DNA of 64,000 nt from Kordia aestuariivivens (GTDB taxonomy: Bacteria; Bacteroidota; Bacteroidia; Flavobacteriales; Flavobacteriaceae), in the NCBI RefSeq assembly GCF_014397005.1, contig NZ_JACGWS010000012.1:1-64000 (forward strand), given 5' to 3'. A program made the position numbers and the translations under genes. Below, one piece after another: positions 18,118 to 26,264 of the stretch (the first letter of the stretch is position 1; the number at the start of each line of letters is the position of its first letter). The notes below the pieces were generated by a model. The model made no database searches. It was given only the letters and a program-made list of their open reading frames with translations, and had not been told where the DNA came from.

Positions 18118-18900
18118 TTAATTTAAGTCATTCTGAAGCATTTCTTGTAGCATGGCAATATCTTCATACAATACAAATTCGCCATCGCGGATATATGAAA
18201 TCTGTCCACTTTCTTCCGAAACAACCAATACCAACGCATCTGTTTTTTCCGTAATTCCTACGGCAGCTCTGTGACGTAAGCCAAAACGTTGCGGAATTTT
18301 AGTTTCTTTGGAAACAGGCAAAATAACGCGTGTAGCAGTCACACGATTACCTTCAATAATAATGGCACCATCATGCAATGGACTGTTTTTAAAAAAGATA
18401 CTTTCCAAGGTCGGAACATTCACATCCATTCCCATTGTATCTCCAGAATCTTTTACAAAATCTAATGAATTGCTACGTTCAATGACGATAATAGCACCGG
18501 TTTTTGTGGCAGCCATTTTTACACAAGCCTCCAAAATAGCTTCTACATCAGTTTCGGTATTTCCATCTTGTTTCAAAAACTTAAAATGTTTGACAAAACT
18601 ACGTTTCGTAGCAAAATTTGTAGAACCAATCATTAGTAAAAACTTTCGGATTTCTTGCTGAAATACAATAAATAAGGCAATAATTCCAACATTAATAAAT
18701 CCGCCAAAAATATTACTCAATACTTTCATTTCTAGTGCTTCCGTTATTTTCCACATGATGAAAATAATCACGATTCCAACAAAAATGTTAATAGCGGCAG
18801 TTCCTTTTACAAGTTTGTATACATAATACAAAAGCACCGCAACGAGAATGATTTCGATGAAGTCTAACAATCCGAAATTTAAAAAGCCTATAAAATCCAA
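18118..18900 (-). CDS. cdaA: Diadenylate cyclase CdaA
   Basis: The membrane-bound enzyme makes the second messenger c-di-AMP from two ATP. Three N-terminal membrane helices are followed by the DAC domain with LHDGAIIIEGNRV (DGA motif) and RFGLRHRAAVGITEKTDALVLVVSEESG (RHR motif). I place the start at TTG 18900 (MDFIGFLNFGLLDFIE, 260 residues), which matches the usual length. An ATG at 19011 would add 37 residues not typical for the family. folP and cdaA are neighbours in many Bacteroidota; here two plus-strand peptide genes lie between them. Confidence 0.93.
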   Translation of the reverse strand: MDFIGFLNFGLLDFIEIILVAVLLYYVYKLVKGTAAINIFVGIVIIFIMWKITEALEMKVLSNIFGGFINVGIIALFIVFQQEIRKFLLMIGSTNFATKRSFVKHFKFLKQDGNTETDVEAILEACVKMAATKTGAIIVIERSNSLDFVKDSGDTMGMDVNVPTLESIFFKNSPLHDGAIIIEGNRVTATRVILPVSKETKIPQRFGLRHRAAVGITEKTDALVLVVSEESGQISYIRDGEFVLYEDIAMLQEMLQNDLN

Positions 18901-19039
18901 AGTAGTTGCATATACGGTTGGAGTAAAAATAACAAATATTATACAAGGTTGATGTAAAAGCTGTTTTTTTTCAACAGAAACGCTTTCTACCATTGCGTAG
19001 AGGAATTGCAAACAAGGGAAAAAACGATCACTTATTTCT

Positions 19040-19055
19040 ATGGTAAAACCGTAAT
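19040..19055 (+). promoter_or_regulatory. GGTAAAACCGTAA motif before the first Cys-rich peptide
   Basis: ATGGTAAAACCGTAAT ends about 50 bp before the ATG at 19107. The same motif precedes the second peptide (19334), and a near-identical palindromic form precedes the GG-leader peptide at 32222. A regulator-binding or promoter element is inferred. Confidence 0.6.
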
Positions 19056-19106
19056 AGTTTGATTATTAGATGAGTTATCTTATGACTATTAACCAAAAAA
19101 ATAATC

Positions 19107-19268
19107 ATGTTACACAAAATTTTAAACCTAAAAGGAGTCGAAGAAATCGAAAAAAGTCAACAACAAAAAATTAACGGCGGGCGCGCTAAATGTTTTAACG
19201 GTGGTGTTTGTACAGATTGTGGACATCATTGCGCAGAAGTACAATGTTGTTATTGTTTGGACTTTTAG
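19107..19268 (+). CDS. GG-leader Cys-rich peptide 1 (bacteriocin/pheromone-like precursor)
   Basis: The 53-residue peptide is too short for usual gene-calling limits. The leader is MLHKILNLKGVEEIEKSQQ followed by QKINGG: a hydrophobic LxxxxLKGVxxIxKxxQxxIxGG pattern ending in a double glycine, as in ComC/BlpC-type peptides cut and exported by C39-peptidase ABC transporters. The 28-residue core after GG has seven cysteines, including CC and CYC. It shares leader and promoter with the peptide at 19407. No processing enzyme or exporter is adjacent. Function (bacteriocin, signal or metal-binding peptide) is unknown. Confidence 0.85.
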   Translation: MLHKILNLKGVEEIEKSQQQKINGGRAKCFNGGVCTDCGHHCAEVQCCYCLDF

Positions 19269-19293
19269 AAAGAAAAGTAAAAAGTAAAATTGT

Positions 19294-19332
19294 AAAAGTT
19301 GCCTAAAAATTATTTTGGGCAACTTTTATTTT
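19294..19332 (+). terminator. Terminator after peptide 1
   Basis: The stem AAAAGTTGCC/GGCAACTTTT is followed by a T-rich tract. It resembles the terminator behind peptide 2. Confidence 0.85.
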
Positions 19333-19333
19333 T

Positions 19334-19349
19334 ATGGTAAAACCGTAAC
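19334..19349 (+). promoter_or_regulatory. GGTAAAACCGTAA motif before the second Cys-rich peptide
   Basis: ATGGTAAAACCGTAAC lies 57 bp before the ATG at 19407 and is identical over 15 positions to the motif at 19040. Confidence 0.6.
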
Positions 19350-19406
19350 AATTTAATTTATAAGTTTTTTATTTTTCTGTATTTATTAACCAAAAATAGT
19401 ATAATC

Positions 19407-19583
19407 ATGTTAACTGAAATTTTAAATTTAAAAGGCGTTAAAAAAATTGAAAAAAGCCAACAAGTACAAATCTTAGGTGGATCTGTTTGCAAACACAGCG
19501 GATCTTGTGTAAACTACGGAAGCGAATGCAACGAGCGCGATTGTCAAAGTGCTCCTTCTCCGTGGCCACGAAACATGTATTAG
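19407..19583 (+). CDS. GG-leader Cys-containing peptide 2
   Basis: The 58-residue paralogue of peptide 1 has the leader MLTEILNLKGVKKIEKSQQ plus VQILGG. Eighteen of its first 25 residues match peptide 1. The core begins SVCKHSGSC and has four cysteines and a Pro-rich end, SAPSPWPRNMY. Leader conservation with free core divergence is what families of secreted antimicrobial or signalling peptides show. Promoter motif, spacing and terminator are duplicated too, so the whole transcription unit was copied. Confidence 0.85.
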   Translation: MLTEILNLKGVKKIEKSQQVQILGGSVCKHSGSCVNYGSECNERDCQSAPSPWPRNMY

Positions 19584-19633
19584 AAGTTTCTTAAAAGGAG
19601 TCGTATTTTGACTAGTTTAGTATCAACATTAAA

Positions 19634-19673
19634 AAAAGTTGTCTGAAAATGATTAGGCAACTTTTTATTTTTT
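19634..19673 (+). terminator. Terminator after peptide 2
   Basis: The stem AAAAGTTGTCT/AGGCAACTTTT (one G-U pair) is followed by a T-rich tract. It can also serve folP on the opposite strand. Confidence 0.8.
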
Positions 19674-19696
19674 TATCAAGAATAACCAATCAAAAC

Positions 19697-20524
19697 TTAC
19701 GCACGCATTATTCCCACTAACTTCACACATTCCATCGCTTCTTTCACATCATGAACCCGCAAAATAGAAGCGCCATTTTGTAAAGCAATCGTATGTAGCA
19801 CAGAAGTTCCGTTCAACGCTTCTTGCGGAGAAGTTTCTAGCACTTTATAAATCATGGATTTCCTGGAAACACCTGCCAATATTGGGAAATCGAGCATTTT
19901 GAATACTTCTAATTGTTTTAAAATGGTGTAATTATGCGCGATGGTTTTTCCAAATCCAAAACCAGGATCGATGATGAGGTCGTTAATTTTATGTGATTTA
20001 GCTTCCGCAATTTTACGCGAAAAATAATGAAGCAATTCTTTCACAACATCTTCATAATTAGGGTTTTGTTGCATGGTTTTCGGTGTTCCTTGTAGATGCA
20101 TCATAATGTATGGGACACCAAGTTTTCCAACAGTTTTCATCATTTGATTGTCCAAATTTCCAGCAGAAATATCATTAATCATCGCTGCGCCAATAGCAAT
20201 AGCTTCTTTGGCAACTTCACTGCGAAAGGTATCAATAGAAATGATAGTTTCAGGAAATTTTTTCAAAATCAGTTCCACCATCGGAAGCAAGCGTTGTTTT
20301 TCCTCAGTTTCAGAAACATCTGGAGCATTTGGTCGCGAACTATAGGCGCCAATATCTATAAAAGTCGCGCCATCAATCAGCATTTTTTCTACTTGCGTCA
20401 GAATAGCAGCTTCGTCTTTGTACTTTCCTCCATCAAAAAAAGAATCGGGCGTTACATTCAAAATCCCCATTACTTTTGGCGTGTCGAGGGAAACTAATTG
20501 ACCTTTACAGTTTATATTTTGCAT
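19697..20524 (-). CDS. folP: Dihydropteroate synthase
   Basis: The 275-residue folate-pathway enzyme joins p-aminobenzoate to the pterin pyrophosphate. Conserved parts are visible: MGILNVTPDSFFDGGKY, IDIGAYSSRPNAPDVSETEE, ISIDTFRSEVAKEA, INDISAG, IIDPGFGFGKT and AGVSRKSM with the Lys/Ser substrate loop. It is the target of sulfonamides in general; nothing unusual is seen in the binding loops. A possible -7 element TAACTTTG lies just upstream on the minus strand. It normally pairs with cdaA. Confidence 0.95.
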   Translation of the reverse strand: MQNINCKGQLVSLDTPKVMGILNVTPDSFFDGGKYKDEAAILTQVEKMLIDGATFIDIGAYSSRPNAPDVSETEEKQRLLPMVELILKKFPETIISIDTFRSEVAKEAIAIGAAMINDISAGNLDNQMMKTVGKLGVPYIMMHLQGTPKTMQQNPNYEDVVKELLHYFSRKIAEAKSHKINDLIIDPGFGFGKTIAHNYTILKQLEVFKMLDFPILAGVSRKSMIYKVLETSPQEALNGTSVLHTIALQNGASILRVHDVKEAMECVKLVGIMRA

Positions 20525-20624
20525 ATTATACCTTTACAACAAAGTTATGTCCGTTTCTTTTTATAAATTGGTTATTTTGGACGAAATTTACATAAAATCT
20601 CATTAATCGGATAATATAATAACT

Positions 20625-21791
20625 ATGGAATCACAGGCAACTGCTAAAAACAAAAATATAATTCAGAAGATTTTTGACACCACAGCAGGGAAAATTTTCA
20701 CGATACTTTCACAACTCTTCGTGGGTGGATTATTTATCTTTTCAGGATTTATCAAGCTAAATGATCCTGTTGGGTTTTCGTTTAAACTGACGGATTATTT
20801 CGCAGAAGACGTTTTAAACCTAGAATTTTTATCGCCGTATGCACTTTGGATTGCACTTTTTGTAGTTATTCTTGAAGTAATACTTGGCGTGATGATTCTT
20901 TTAAGTCTCTACAAAAAACCTGTATTATGGTGTTTGCTCGGATTGATTATTTTCTTTACATTCCTCACGTTTTATTCAGCATATTTCAACAAAGTAACCG
21001 ATTGTGGTTGTTTTGGAGATTTCTGGAAACTCACACCATGGGAAAGTTTTACAAAAGACATCATTCTATTATTCTTTATCATTATCCTATTCTTAGGAAT
21101 CAACAATATCAAATCTATATTTCCTAAAAAAATAAACATCGGAATTACGGTTTTGAGCTTACTAGCATGTATTTTATTTGGAAGGCACGTATTAAATCAT
21201 TTACCAACTTTCGATTTCAGACCGTATAAAATCAGCGCAAATATCACTGAAGGAATGTCAGTTCCGCCAGATGCGCCACGACCAGTTTTTGAATACATCT
21301 GGACATTTGATGTAAATGGTGAAATGAAAGAAATAGTAACGCAATCAACCGAATATCCTGTGGTAGAAGGCGGAACGTATGTAAAAGTTGATAGTAGAGT
21401 ACTTCGCGAAGGCTATGAGCCACCAATTCACGATTTCTCCATAGAAAGTATGGAAGATGGCGATTTAACTGAAATGATGTTGCAAGAAGAAAAACTCATC
21501 ATGGTAGTAATGTACAACTTGGACAAAGCCAAAGAAGCTGGATTTTCAAAAGTAAAATCGTTTACAGATAAAGCCATTAACGCTGGTTACAAAGTAATCG
21601 GAGTATCTTCTTCAGATCCACAAAATTTAAAAGATTTGGCAGACTTGATGCAATTCAATTTTGATTTCTATCTATCAGATGAAACCGCACTAAAAACCAT
21701 CATCCGATCGAATCCCGGAATTTTAAAACTTGAAAAAGGTACCATTATCGACAAAGCGCATTACAACGATTTTGACAACATAAAACTATAA
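20625..21791 (+). CDS. BT_3928-family (DoxX/MauE-like) membrane protein
   Basis: The 388-residue protein has five or six membrane helices in residues 20-190 and a soluble C-terminal half. The segment GGLFIFSGFIKLNDPVGFSFKL is typical of DoxX-like proteins. VTDCGCFGDF carries the CGCFG motif shared with MauE/methylamine-utilisation-type proteins that handle disulfides. The C-terminal part (residues 285-388) has a thioredoxin-like fold pattern without CxxC. In Bacteroidota it is often near tpiA, prmA and folP, as here. A role in envelope redox is inferred. Confidence 0.85.
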   Translation: MESQATAKNKNIIQKIFDTTAGKIFTILSQLFVGGLFIFSGFIKLNDPVGFSFKLTDYFAEDVLNLEFLSPYALWIALFVVILEVILGVMILLSLYKKPVLWCLLGLIIFFTFLTFYSAYFNKVTDCGCFGDFWKLTPWESFTKDIILLFFIIILFLGINNIKSIFPKKINIGITVLSLLACILFGRHVLNHLPTFDFRPYKISANITEGMSVPPDAPRPVFEYIWTFDVNGEMKEIVTQSTEYPVVEGGTYVKVDSRVLREGYEPPIHDFSIESMEDGDLTEMMLQEEKLIMVVMYNLDKAKEAGFSKVKSFTDKAINAGYKVIGVSSSDPQNLKDLADLMQFNFDFYLSDETALKTIIRSNPGILKLEKGTIIDKAHYNDFDNIKL

Positions 21792-21829
21792 GACAAACTT
21801 GATTTTTGGTTCGTATTTTACCTGTCAGT

Positions 21830-21852
21830 TCGAGCGCAGTCGAGAACAAGAA
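21830..21852. repeat. Short intergenic palindromic element
   Basis: GTTCGAGCGCAGTCGAGAAC (positions about 21829-21850) is a short inverted element of a kind often dispersed between flavobacterial genes. A single copy is present here. Confidence 0.4.
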
Positions 21853-21906
21853 AAAATGAATGAAAGATGAAAAATTCCGCAGTTGGTGAACGATAAACTG
21901 ATTTTT

Positions 21907-21982
21907 GCTAAAAGCTAAAAGCTAAAAGCTAAAAGCTAAAAGCTAAATACTAAATACTAAATACTAAATACTAAATACTAAA
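21907..21982 (+). repeat. Heptamer tandem repeat upstream of the ABC permease
   Basis: Five GCTAAAA units and a GCTAAA are followed by five TACTAAA units, all with a 7-bp period, ending 20 bp before the TTG start at 22003. The change of unit type in mid-array suggests two separate expansions. It may hold the promoter region of the operon. Confidence 0.9.
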
Positions 21983-22002
21983 AATAAAATATAAAACAAT
22001 TC

Positions 22003-23079
22003 TTGGCAAGCTACATCATACATAAAATTGGGTATGCATTTCTAACACTTTTCGGAGTCGTTACAGTGATATTTATCTTGTTCAATATTTTACCCGGCGA
22101 TCCTGCAAAAATGATGCTTGGGCAAAATCAAACGGAAGAACAAGTCGCGATTGTGAAGAAAAAATACGGTTTCGACAAACCTGTCTTAACGCAGTATGCA
22201 TATTATTTGAATGATTTACTGCCGCTATCATTTCATTCCACAAAAGAAGAAGATTATACATATTTAGCAAACAATAAATACAGCGCAGCCAAACTATTTA
22301 CGATCGGAAATACAACGACCGTATTAAAATTTCCATACTTGCGTGAATCGTTTCAAAAATCTGGAAAAAGTGTATCGCAAGTTATCAAAGAAACCTTGCC
22401 AAATACCATTGTGTTAGCAGTCGCGGCAATTAGTATTGCGATGTTACTCGGTATTATTTTCGGAATCATTTCGGCATTATACAAAGACACATTTATTGAC
22501 AAAAGCATCCAAATCATAAGTACCTTAGGAATGAGTGTTCCGTCGTTTTTTAGCGCAATTCTATTTGCGTGGATTTTTGGATTCCTTCTAAATGAATACA
22601 CAAATCTTAACATGACGGGAAGCTTATACGAAGTAGATGATTTTGGTGAATCGATCAGCATTCGCTGGAAAAACCTCATCTTACCAGCCATCGTATTAGG
22701 AATTCGCCCGTTAGCAGTTGTCATTCAACTCATGCGAAATTCGTTATTAGAAGTCTTCAATCAAGATTACATCCGAACGGCGCGAGCGAAAGGATTAACG
22801 GAATTTCAAATTATAAAAAAGCACGCGGTTAAAAACGCACTGAATCCTGTAATTACAGCAATATCAGGTTGGTTTGCTTCTATGTTAGCGGGTGCTGTAT
22901 TTGTAGAATATATTTTTGGTTGGAATGGACTCGGAAAAGAAATTGTTGATGCCTTAAACAGTCAAGATTTACCAATCATCATGGGCGCAGTATTAATCAT
23001 TGCGAGTATGTTTATCATTATAAATATTCTGGTCGATATCATTTACGGTTGGCTCGATCCTAAAATTCGACTGCAATAA
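22003..23079 (+). CDS. Peptide/nickel-type ABC transporter permease (DppB/OppB family), orphan
   Basis: The 358-residue inner-membrane permease starts ASYIIHKIGYAFLTLFGVVTVIFILFNILPGDP, the usual DppB N terminus. EAA-loop text is visible at RTARAKGLTEFQIIKKHAVKNALNPVIT, and the last helices follow. Compared with proteobacterial DppB it has a larger periplasmic segment between helices 1 and 2, normal for Bacteroidota. No DppC, ATPase or binding protein lies nearby, so its partners must be encoded elsewhere. The start is TTG. The next gene follows with no gap. Confidence 0.88.
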   Translation: MASYIIHKIGYAFLTLFGVVTVIFILFNILPGDPAKMMLGQNQTEEQVAIVKKKYGFDKPVLTQYAYYLNDLLPLSFHSTKEEDYTYLANNKYSAAKLFTIGNTTTVLKFPYLRESFQKSGKSVSQVIKETLPNTIVLAVAAISIAMLLGIIFGIISALYKDTFIDKSIQIISTLGMSVPSFFSAILFAWIFGFLLNEYTNLNMTGSLYEVDDFGESISIRWKNLILPAIVLGIRPLAVVIQLMRNSLLEVFNQDYIRTARAKGLTEFQIIKKHAVKNALNPVITAISGWFASMLAGAVFVEYIFGWNGLGKEIVDALNSQDLPIIMGAVLIIASMFIIINILVDIIYGWLDPKIRLQ

Positions 23080-23658
23080 ATGAAACACATGAAAGTTACA
23101 CCACTATATTTCGTCTATTTCGGTATGTTTTTATTGTTGTTTTCGTGTAAAAGTGAAACAGAAAGCAAAAAAGCAGAAACTGTTGAAACAACACTAAAAC
23201 AATTATTGCCAACGAAAACGGCAATTCGGATTTTAATTGATAAAAGTGACTATACACTTTCTGTATTTGCATCCGATACCTTAGTAAAAGAATACGCTGT
23301 TGTTTTTGGTGGAAATCCAACAGGAGACAAGCACAAAGAAGGTGACAAGCGAACGCCAGAAGGTGTTTTTGGAATGCGAGACAAATATCCGCATCGCAAT
23401 TGGTCAAAATTTATATGGATTGATTACCCAAATGCTGATTCGTGGAAAAAATTCAATCAGCGAAAAGCGGACGGAATCATCAAAGACGGTGAAACTATTG
23501 GCGGAGAAGTTGGGATTCATGGTGTTCCCGACGGAATGGATCACATGATTGACGACAAACGCAATTGGACATTAGGTTGTATTTCGATGAAAAATGCAGC
23601 CATCAACGAAATCTATCCATACATTACAAAACGAACACAAATTAAAATTCAACCATAA
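23080..23658 (+). CDS. L,D-transpeptidase (YkuD) family lipoprotein
   Basis: The 192-residue protein has a lipobox LLFSC at about residue 23. The YkuD domain lies at residues 50-190, with VGIHGVPDG (catalytic-site His) and, after a spacer of about 20 residues, NWTLGCISM, the Cys nucleophile motif with T in place of the usual S. Such enzymes crosslink peptidoglycan or link proteins to it. The start codon directly abuts the permease stop codon, so the two are coupled. MKHMK gives two possible starts 9 bp apart. Confidence 0.88.
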   Translation: MKHMKVTPLYFVYFGMFLLLFSCKSETESKKAETVETTLKQLLPTKTAIRILIDKSDYTLSVFASDTLVKEYAVVFGGNPTGDKHKEGDKRTPEGVFGMRDKYPHRNWSKFIWIDYPNADSWKKFNQRKADGIIKDGETIGGEVGIHGVPDGMDHMIDDKRNWTLGCISMKNAAINEIYPYITKRTQIKIQP

Positions 23659-23659
23659 A

Positions 23660-24151
23660 ATGAAATACATACTAAGCGTACTTTTTATCGCAGTCTTTTC
23701 TATAAGTTGTCAAAAAGAAATCTTAAAAGAATTTCCAAAAGAAGCCTTACAAGACACCATGCGAACCATAGATGGGAAAAGCATTAAGTTTGAAGAAATC
23801 TTAGCCAAACACAAAGGAAAAACAATTTTCATTGACATTTGGGCTTCTTGGTGTGGCGATTGTTTAAAAGGAATTCCAGGCGTAAAAGAAATTCAAAAAA
23901 ATAATCCACAGTTAACATACCTATTTTTATCTTTGGACAAAAAAGAAACTAGCTGGAAAGCAGGCATTGAAAAGCACAATTTAGTTGGAGAACATTATTT
24001 TCTCAAAGCTGGATTTAAAAGTGCGTTTTGCAAAGCCATTGATGTCGATTGGATTCCTAGATACATGGTTGTCAATCCTGACGGAAGTATCAAGCTTTAC
24101 GAAGCAGTTAAAACAAGTGATGAAGCATTGCTAGAAGCAATCAAACTATAA
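23660..24151 (+). CDS. Thioredoxin-like (TlpA-type) lipoprotein
   Basis: The 163-residue protein starts at ATG 23660, one base after the previous stop codon. Its signal ends in a lipobox, FSISC (about residue 15). The thioredoxin fold has IDIWASWCGDCLKGIP with the active-site CGDC, and WIPRYMVVNPDG with the cis-Pro loop. It is likely a periplasmic disulfide reductase. A longer reading from 23594 would lose the lipoprotein signal and overlap the upstream gene. It is in an operon with the L,D-transpeptidase and tpiA. Confidence 0.9.
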   Translation: MKYILSVLFIAVFSISCQKEILKEFPKEALQDTMRTIDGKSIKFEEILAKHKGKTIFIDIWASWCGDCLKGIPGVKEIQKNNPQLTYLFLSLDKKETSWKAGIEKHNLVGEHYFLKAGFKSAFCKAIDVDWIPRYMVVNPDGSIKLYEAVKTSDEALLEAIKL

Positions 24152-24163
24152 AAAAAGAATAAG

Positions 24164-24913
24164 ATGAGACGTAAAATTGTTGCAGGAAACTGGAAAATGA
24201 ATAACGATCTTTCGGAAACGGAAGCTTTACTAAATGATTTAATAGCACAAATGCCAAGTACACATGCAAGTGTTATGGTGGCGCCAACTTTTGTAAACTT
24301 ATTTCAAGCATTTACTGTTTTAAAAGGACACGATATAGAAGTTATTGCTCAAAACATGCACCAAGAAGAAAATGGTGCGTATACAGGTGAAATTTCTGCA
24401 AAAATGTTAAAAAGTGTTGGTGTAAATACAGTAATTCTTGGACACAGCGAGCGCAGAGCTTATTTTGGAGAAACGGACGAATTGTTAGTAGCAAAAGTAA
24501 ATACAGCCTTAGCAAATGACTTAGAAATAGTATTTTGTTTTGGAGAAGAATTAGAAGATCGTACTTCTGGAAATCACTTTTCTTTGGTTGAAAGTCAATT
24601 AAGAAATGCATTATTTCACCTAGATGTTGCCGATTGGAAAGGTATTGTGCTTGCGTATGAGCCAGTTTGGGCAATAGGAACAGGAGAAACAGCTTCACCA
24701 GAACAAGCGCAAGAAATGCACGCTTTTATTCGTAAAACCATTGCTGATAAATTCGGGAGTGAAGTAGGAGATGAGGTTTCTATCTTATATGGTGGAAGTG
24801 TAAAACCTGCAAACGCAGCTGAAATTTTCGCCAAAGAAGATGTTGATGGAGGATTAATTGGTGGCGCGGCTTTAAAAGCAGCAGATTTTATAGCCATTAT
24901 AAACGCTATATAA
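24164..24913 (+). CDS. tpiA: Triosephosphate isomerase
   Basis: The 249-residue glycolytic enzyme has GNWKMN (catalytic Lys), VILGHSERRAYFGE (catalytic His), VLAYEPVWAIGTGETA (catalytic Glu and loop 6) and YGGSVKPANA (phosphate loop). Length and start (MRRKIVAGNWKMNN) are standard. prmA follows after 2 bp. Confidence 0.97.
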   Translation: MRRKIVAGNWKMNNDLSETEALLNDLIAQMPSTHASVMVAPTFVNLFQAFTVLKGHDIEVIAQNMHQEENGAYTGEISAKMLKSVGVNTVILGHSERRAYFGETDELLVAKVNTALANDLEIVFCFGEELEDRTSGNHFSLVESQLRNALFHLDVADWKGIVLAYEPVWAIGTGETASPEQAQEMHAFIRKTIADKFGSEVGDEVSILYGGSVKPANAAEIFAKEDVDGGLIGGAALKAADFIAIINAI

Positions 24914-24915
24914 GC

Positions 24916-25749
24916 ATGTCTACAACCTACATTGGATATATATTTAAAGTTGCACCAGCAAAGCCAGGAACTGAAATTTTAATTGCAGAATTGGGCTATG
25001 CAGGATTTGAAAGTTTTGTGGAAAATGAAGATGGTGTCAATGCGTACATTCAAAAAGATGATTGGCATGAAAGTATTTTAGAAGACATTCAAATATTAAG
25101 CAATACGGAATTTCAAATAACGTATCAAGAAGAAGTCATTGAGCAAGTCAATTGGAATGAAGAATGGGAAAAGAACTTTGAATCCATTGAAGTTGATGGA
25201 AAATGTGTCGTGCGCGCACCATTTCATGAAAAACCAGCCGTAAAATACGATATTGTCATAGAACCAAAGATGAGTTTTGGTACGGGACATCATGAAACAA
25301 CACACATGATGTTGCAACACATTTTAAACACAGATGTAAAAGATAAAAAAGTCTTAGACATGGGCTGTGGAACTGGTGTATTGGCAATTTTGGCTGAAAT
25401 GAAAGGCGCCAAACCATTAGATGCTATTGATATTGACAATTGGTGTTACCTGAATTCATTAGAAAACGTAGAACGCAACAATTGCAAGCATATTTCTGTA
25501 TATGAAGGTGATGTTTCTCTTTTAGATGGAAAAAAGTATGACATTATTATTGCAAACATCAACAGAAACATTCTTTTAAGTGACATTCATCAATATGCAC
25601 GGTGTTTAAACGCAGACGGAATCTTATTTCTAAGCGGATTTTACACAGAAGATATTCCACTGATTACTGAAGAATGTGCTAAAAATAAGTTAAAATTTGC
25701 AGACAAACTTCAAAAAAATAATTGGGTTGCTTTAAAATTTGTAATTTAG
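24916..25749 (+). CDS. prmA: Ribosomal protein L11 methyltransferase
   Basis: The 277-residue SAM enzyme methylates ribosomal protein L11. The N-terminal substrate-recognition part is followed by PKMSFGTGHHETTHMML and the SAM motif VLDMGCGTGVLAILAEMKGA. IIIANINRNILL is the family's NPPY-like active-site region. It follows tpiA by 2 bp and precedes clpS by about 16 bp, the common Bacteroidota order tpiA-prmA-clpS. Confidence 0.95.
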   Translation: MSTTYIGYIFKVAPAKPGTEILIAELGYAGFESFVENEDGVNAYIQKDDWHESILEDIQILSNTEFQITYQEEVIEQVNWNEEWEKNFESIEVDGKCVVRAPFHEKPAVKYDIVIEPKMSFGTGHHETTHMMLQHILNTDVKDKKVLDMGCGTGVLAILAEMKGAKPLDAIDIDNWCYLNSLENVERNNCKHISVYEGDVSLLDGKKYDIIIANINRNILLSDIHQYARCLNADGILFLSGFYTEDIPLITEECAKNKLKFADKLQKNNWVALKFVI

Positions 25750-25765
25750 CAGTAAAATATTGACT

Positions 25766-26041
25766 ATGAGTACACAAGAAGAAGTTAAGGAAGAAGTTTC
25801 CACCTTAGAAGATGTACAAAAAAACAATGAGATTGTATTGTACAATGATGAAGTAAACACGTTTGATCATGTCATTGAGACATTAATTTTTGCGTGTGAT
25901 CATACTGCCGAACAAGCAGAACAATGTTCAATAATTGTTCATTATAAAGGAAAATGTACCGTAAAAACGGGACAGTATGAAGAATTAAAACCAAGATGCA
26001 GTAAATTGCTTGAAGCTGGACTTTCTGCAGAGATTATATAA
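25766..26041 (+). CDS. clpS: ATP-dependent Clp protease adaptor ClpS
   Basis: The 91-residue N-end-rule adaptor hands substrates to ClpAP-type proteases. VLYNDEVNTFDHVIETLI carries the N-degron pocket (N-D-x-x-x-T). ATG 25766 (MSTQEEVKEEV) is preferred over TTG 25760, which is 6 bp upstream. The terminator behind it ends the tpiA operon. Confidence 0.93.
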   Translation: MSTQEEVKEEVSTLEDVQKNNEIVLYNDEVNTFDHVIETLIFACDHTAEQAEQCSIIVHYKGKCTVKTGQYEELKPRCSKLLEAGLSAEII

Positions 26042-26071
26042 GTAACTCCTACATTATAAACACATTAACGA

Positions 26072-26108
26072 AATAACCGCCTAATTTACAGGTGGTTATT
26101 TTTTTTGA
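26072..26108 (+). terminator. Terminator after clpS
   Basis: The stem AATAACCGCCT/AGGTGGTTATT (one G-U pair) is followed by eight T. Confidence 0.88.
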
Positions 26109-26264
26109 TGATTATTTAACAATACGCATGAAATCTGTTAATTTTTTAAGTATTCTCAGTTTTTTTAACATTTTTTTGGGAATATCTCAATCTTATTGTT
26201 GCTTTTGGTGAGTGTTAAAAATCGCTCCAAACTTTAATTAACATTAACCAGAAAAACTTTAAAA

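Noticed and set aside
18901-19011. N-terminal extension of CdaA from ATG 19011
   Set aside because: The added 37 residues (MQFLYAMVESVSVEKK...) are not typical of CdaA, while the TTG at 18900 gives the usual length and N terminus.
21907-21982. Possible CRISPR array
   Set aside because: The period is 7 bp with no spacers; it is a microsatellite. No repeat-spacer pattern or cas gene occurs in the window.
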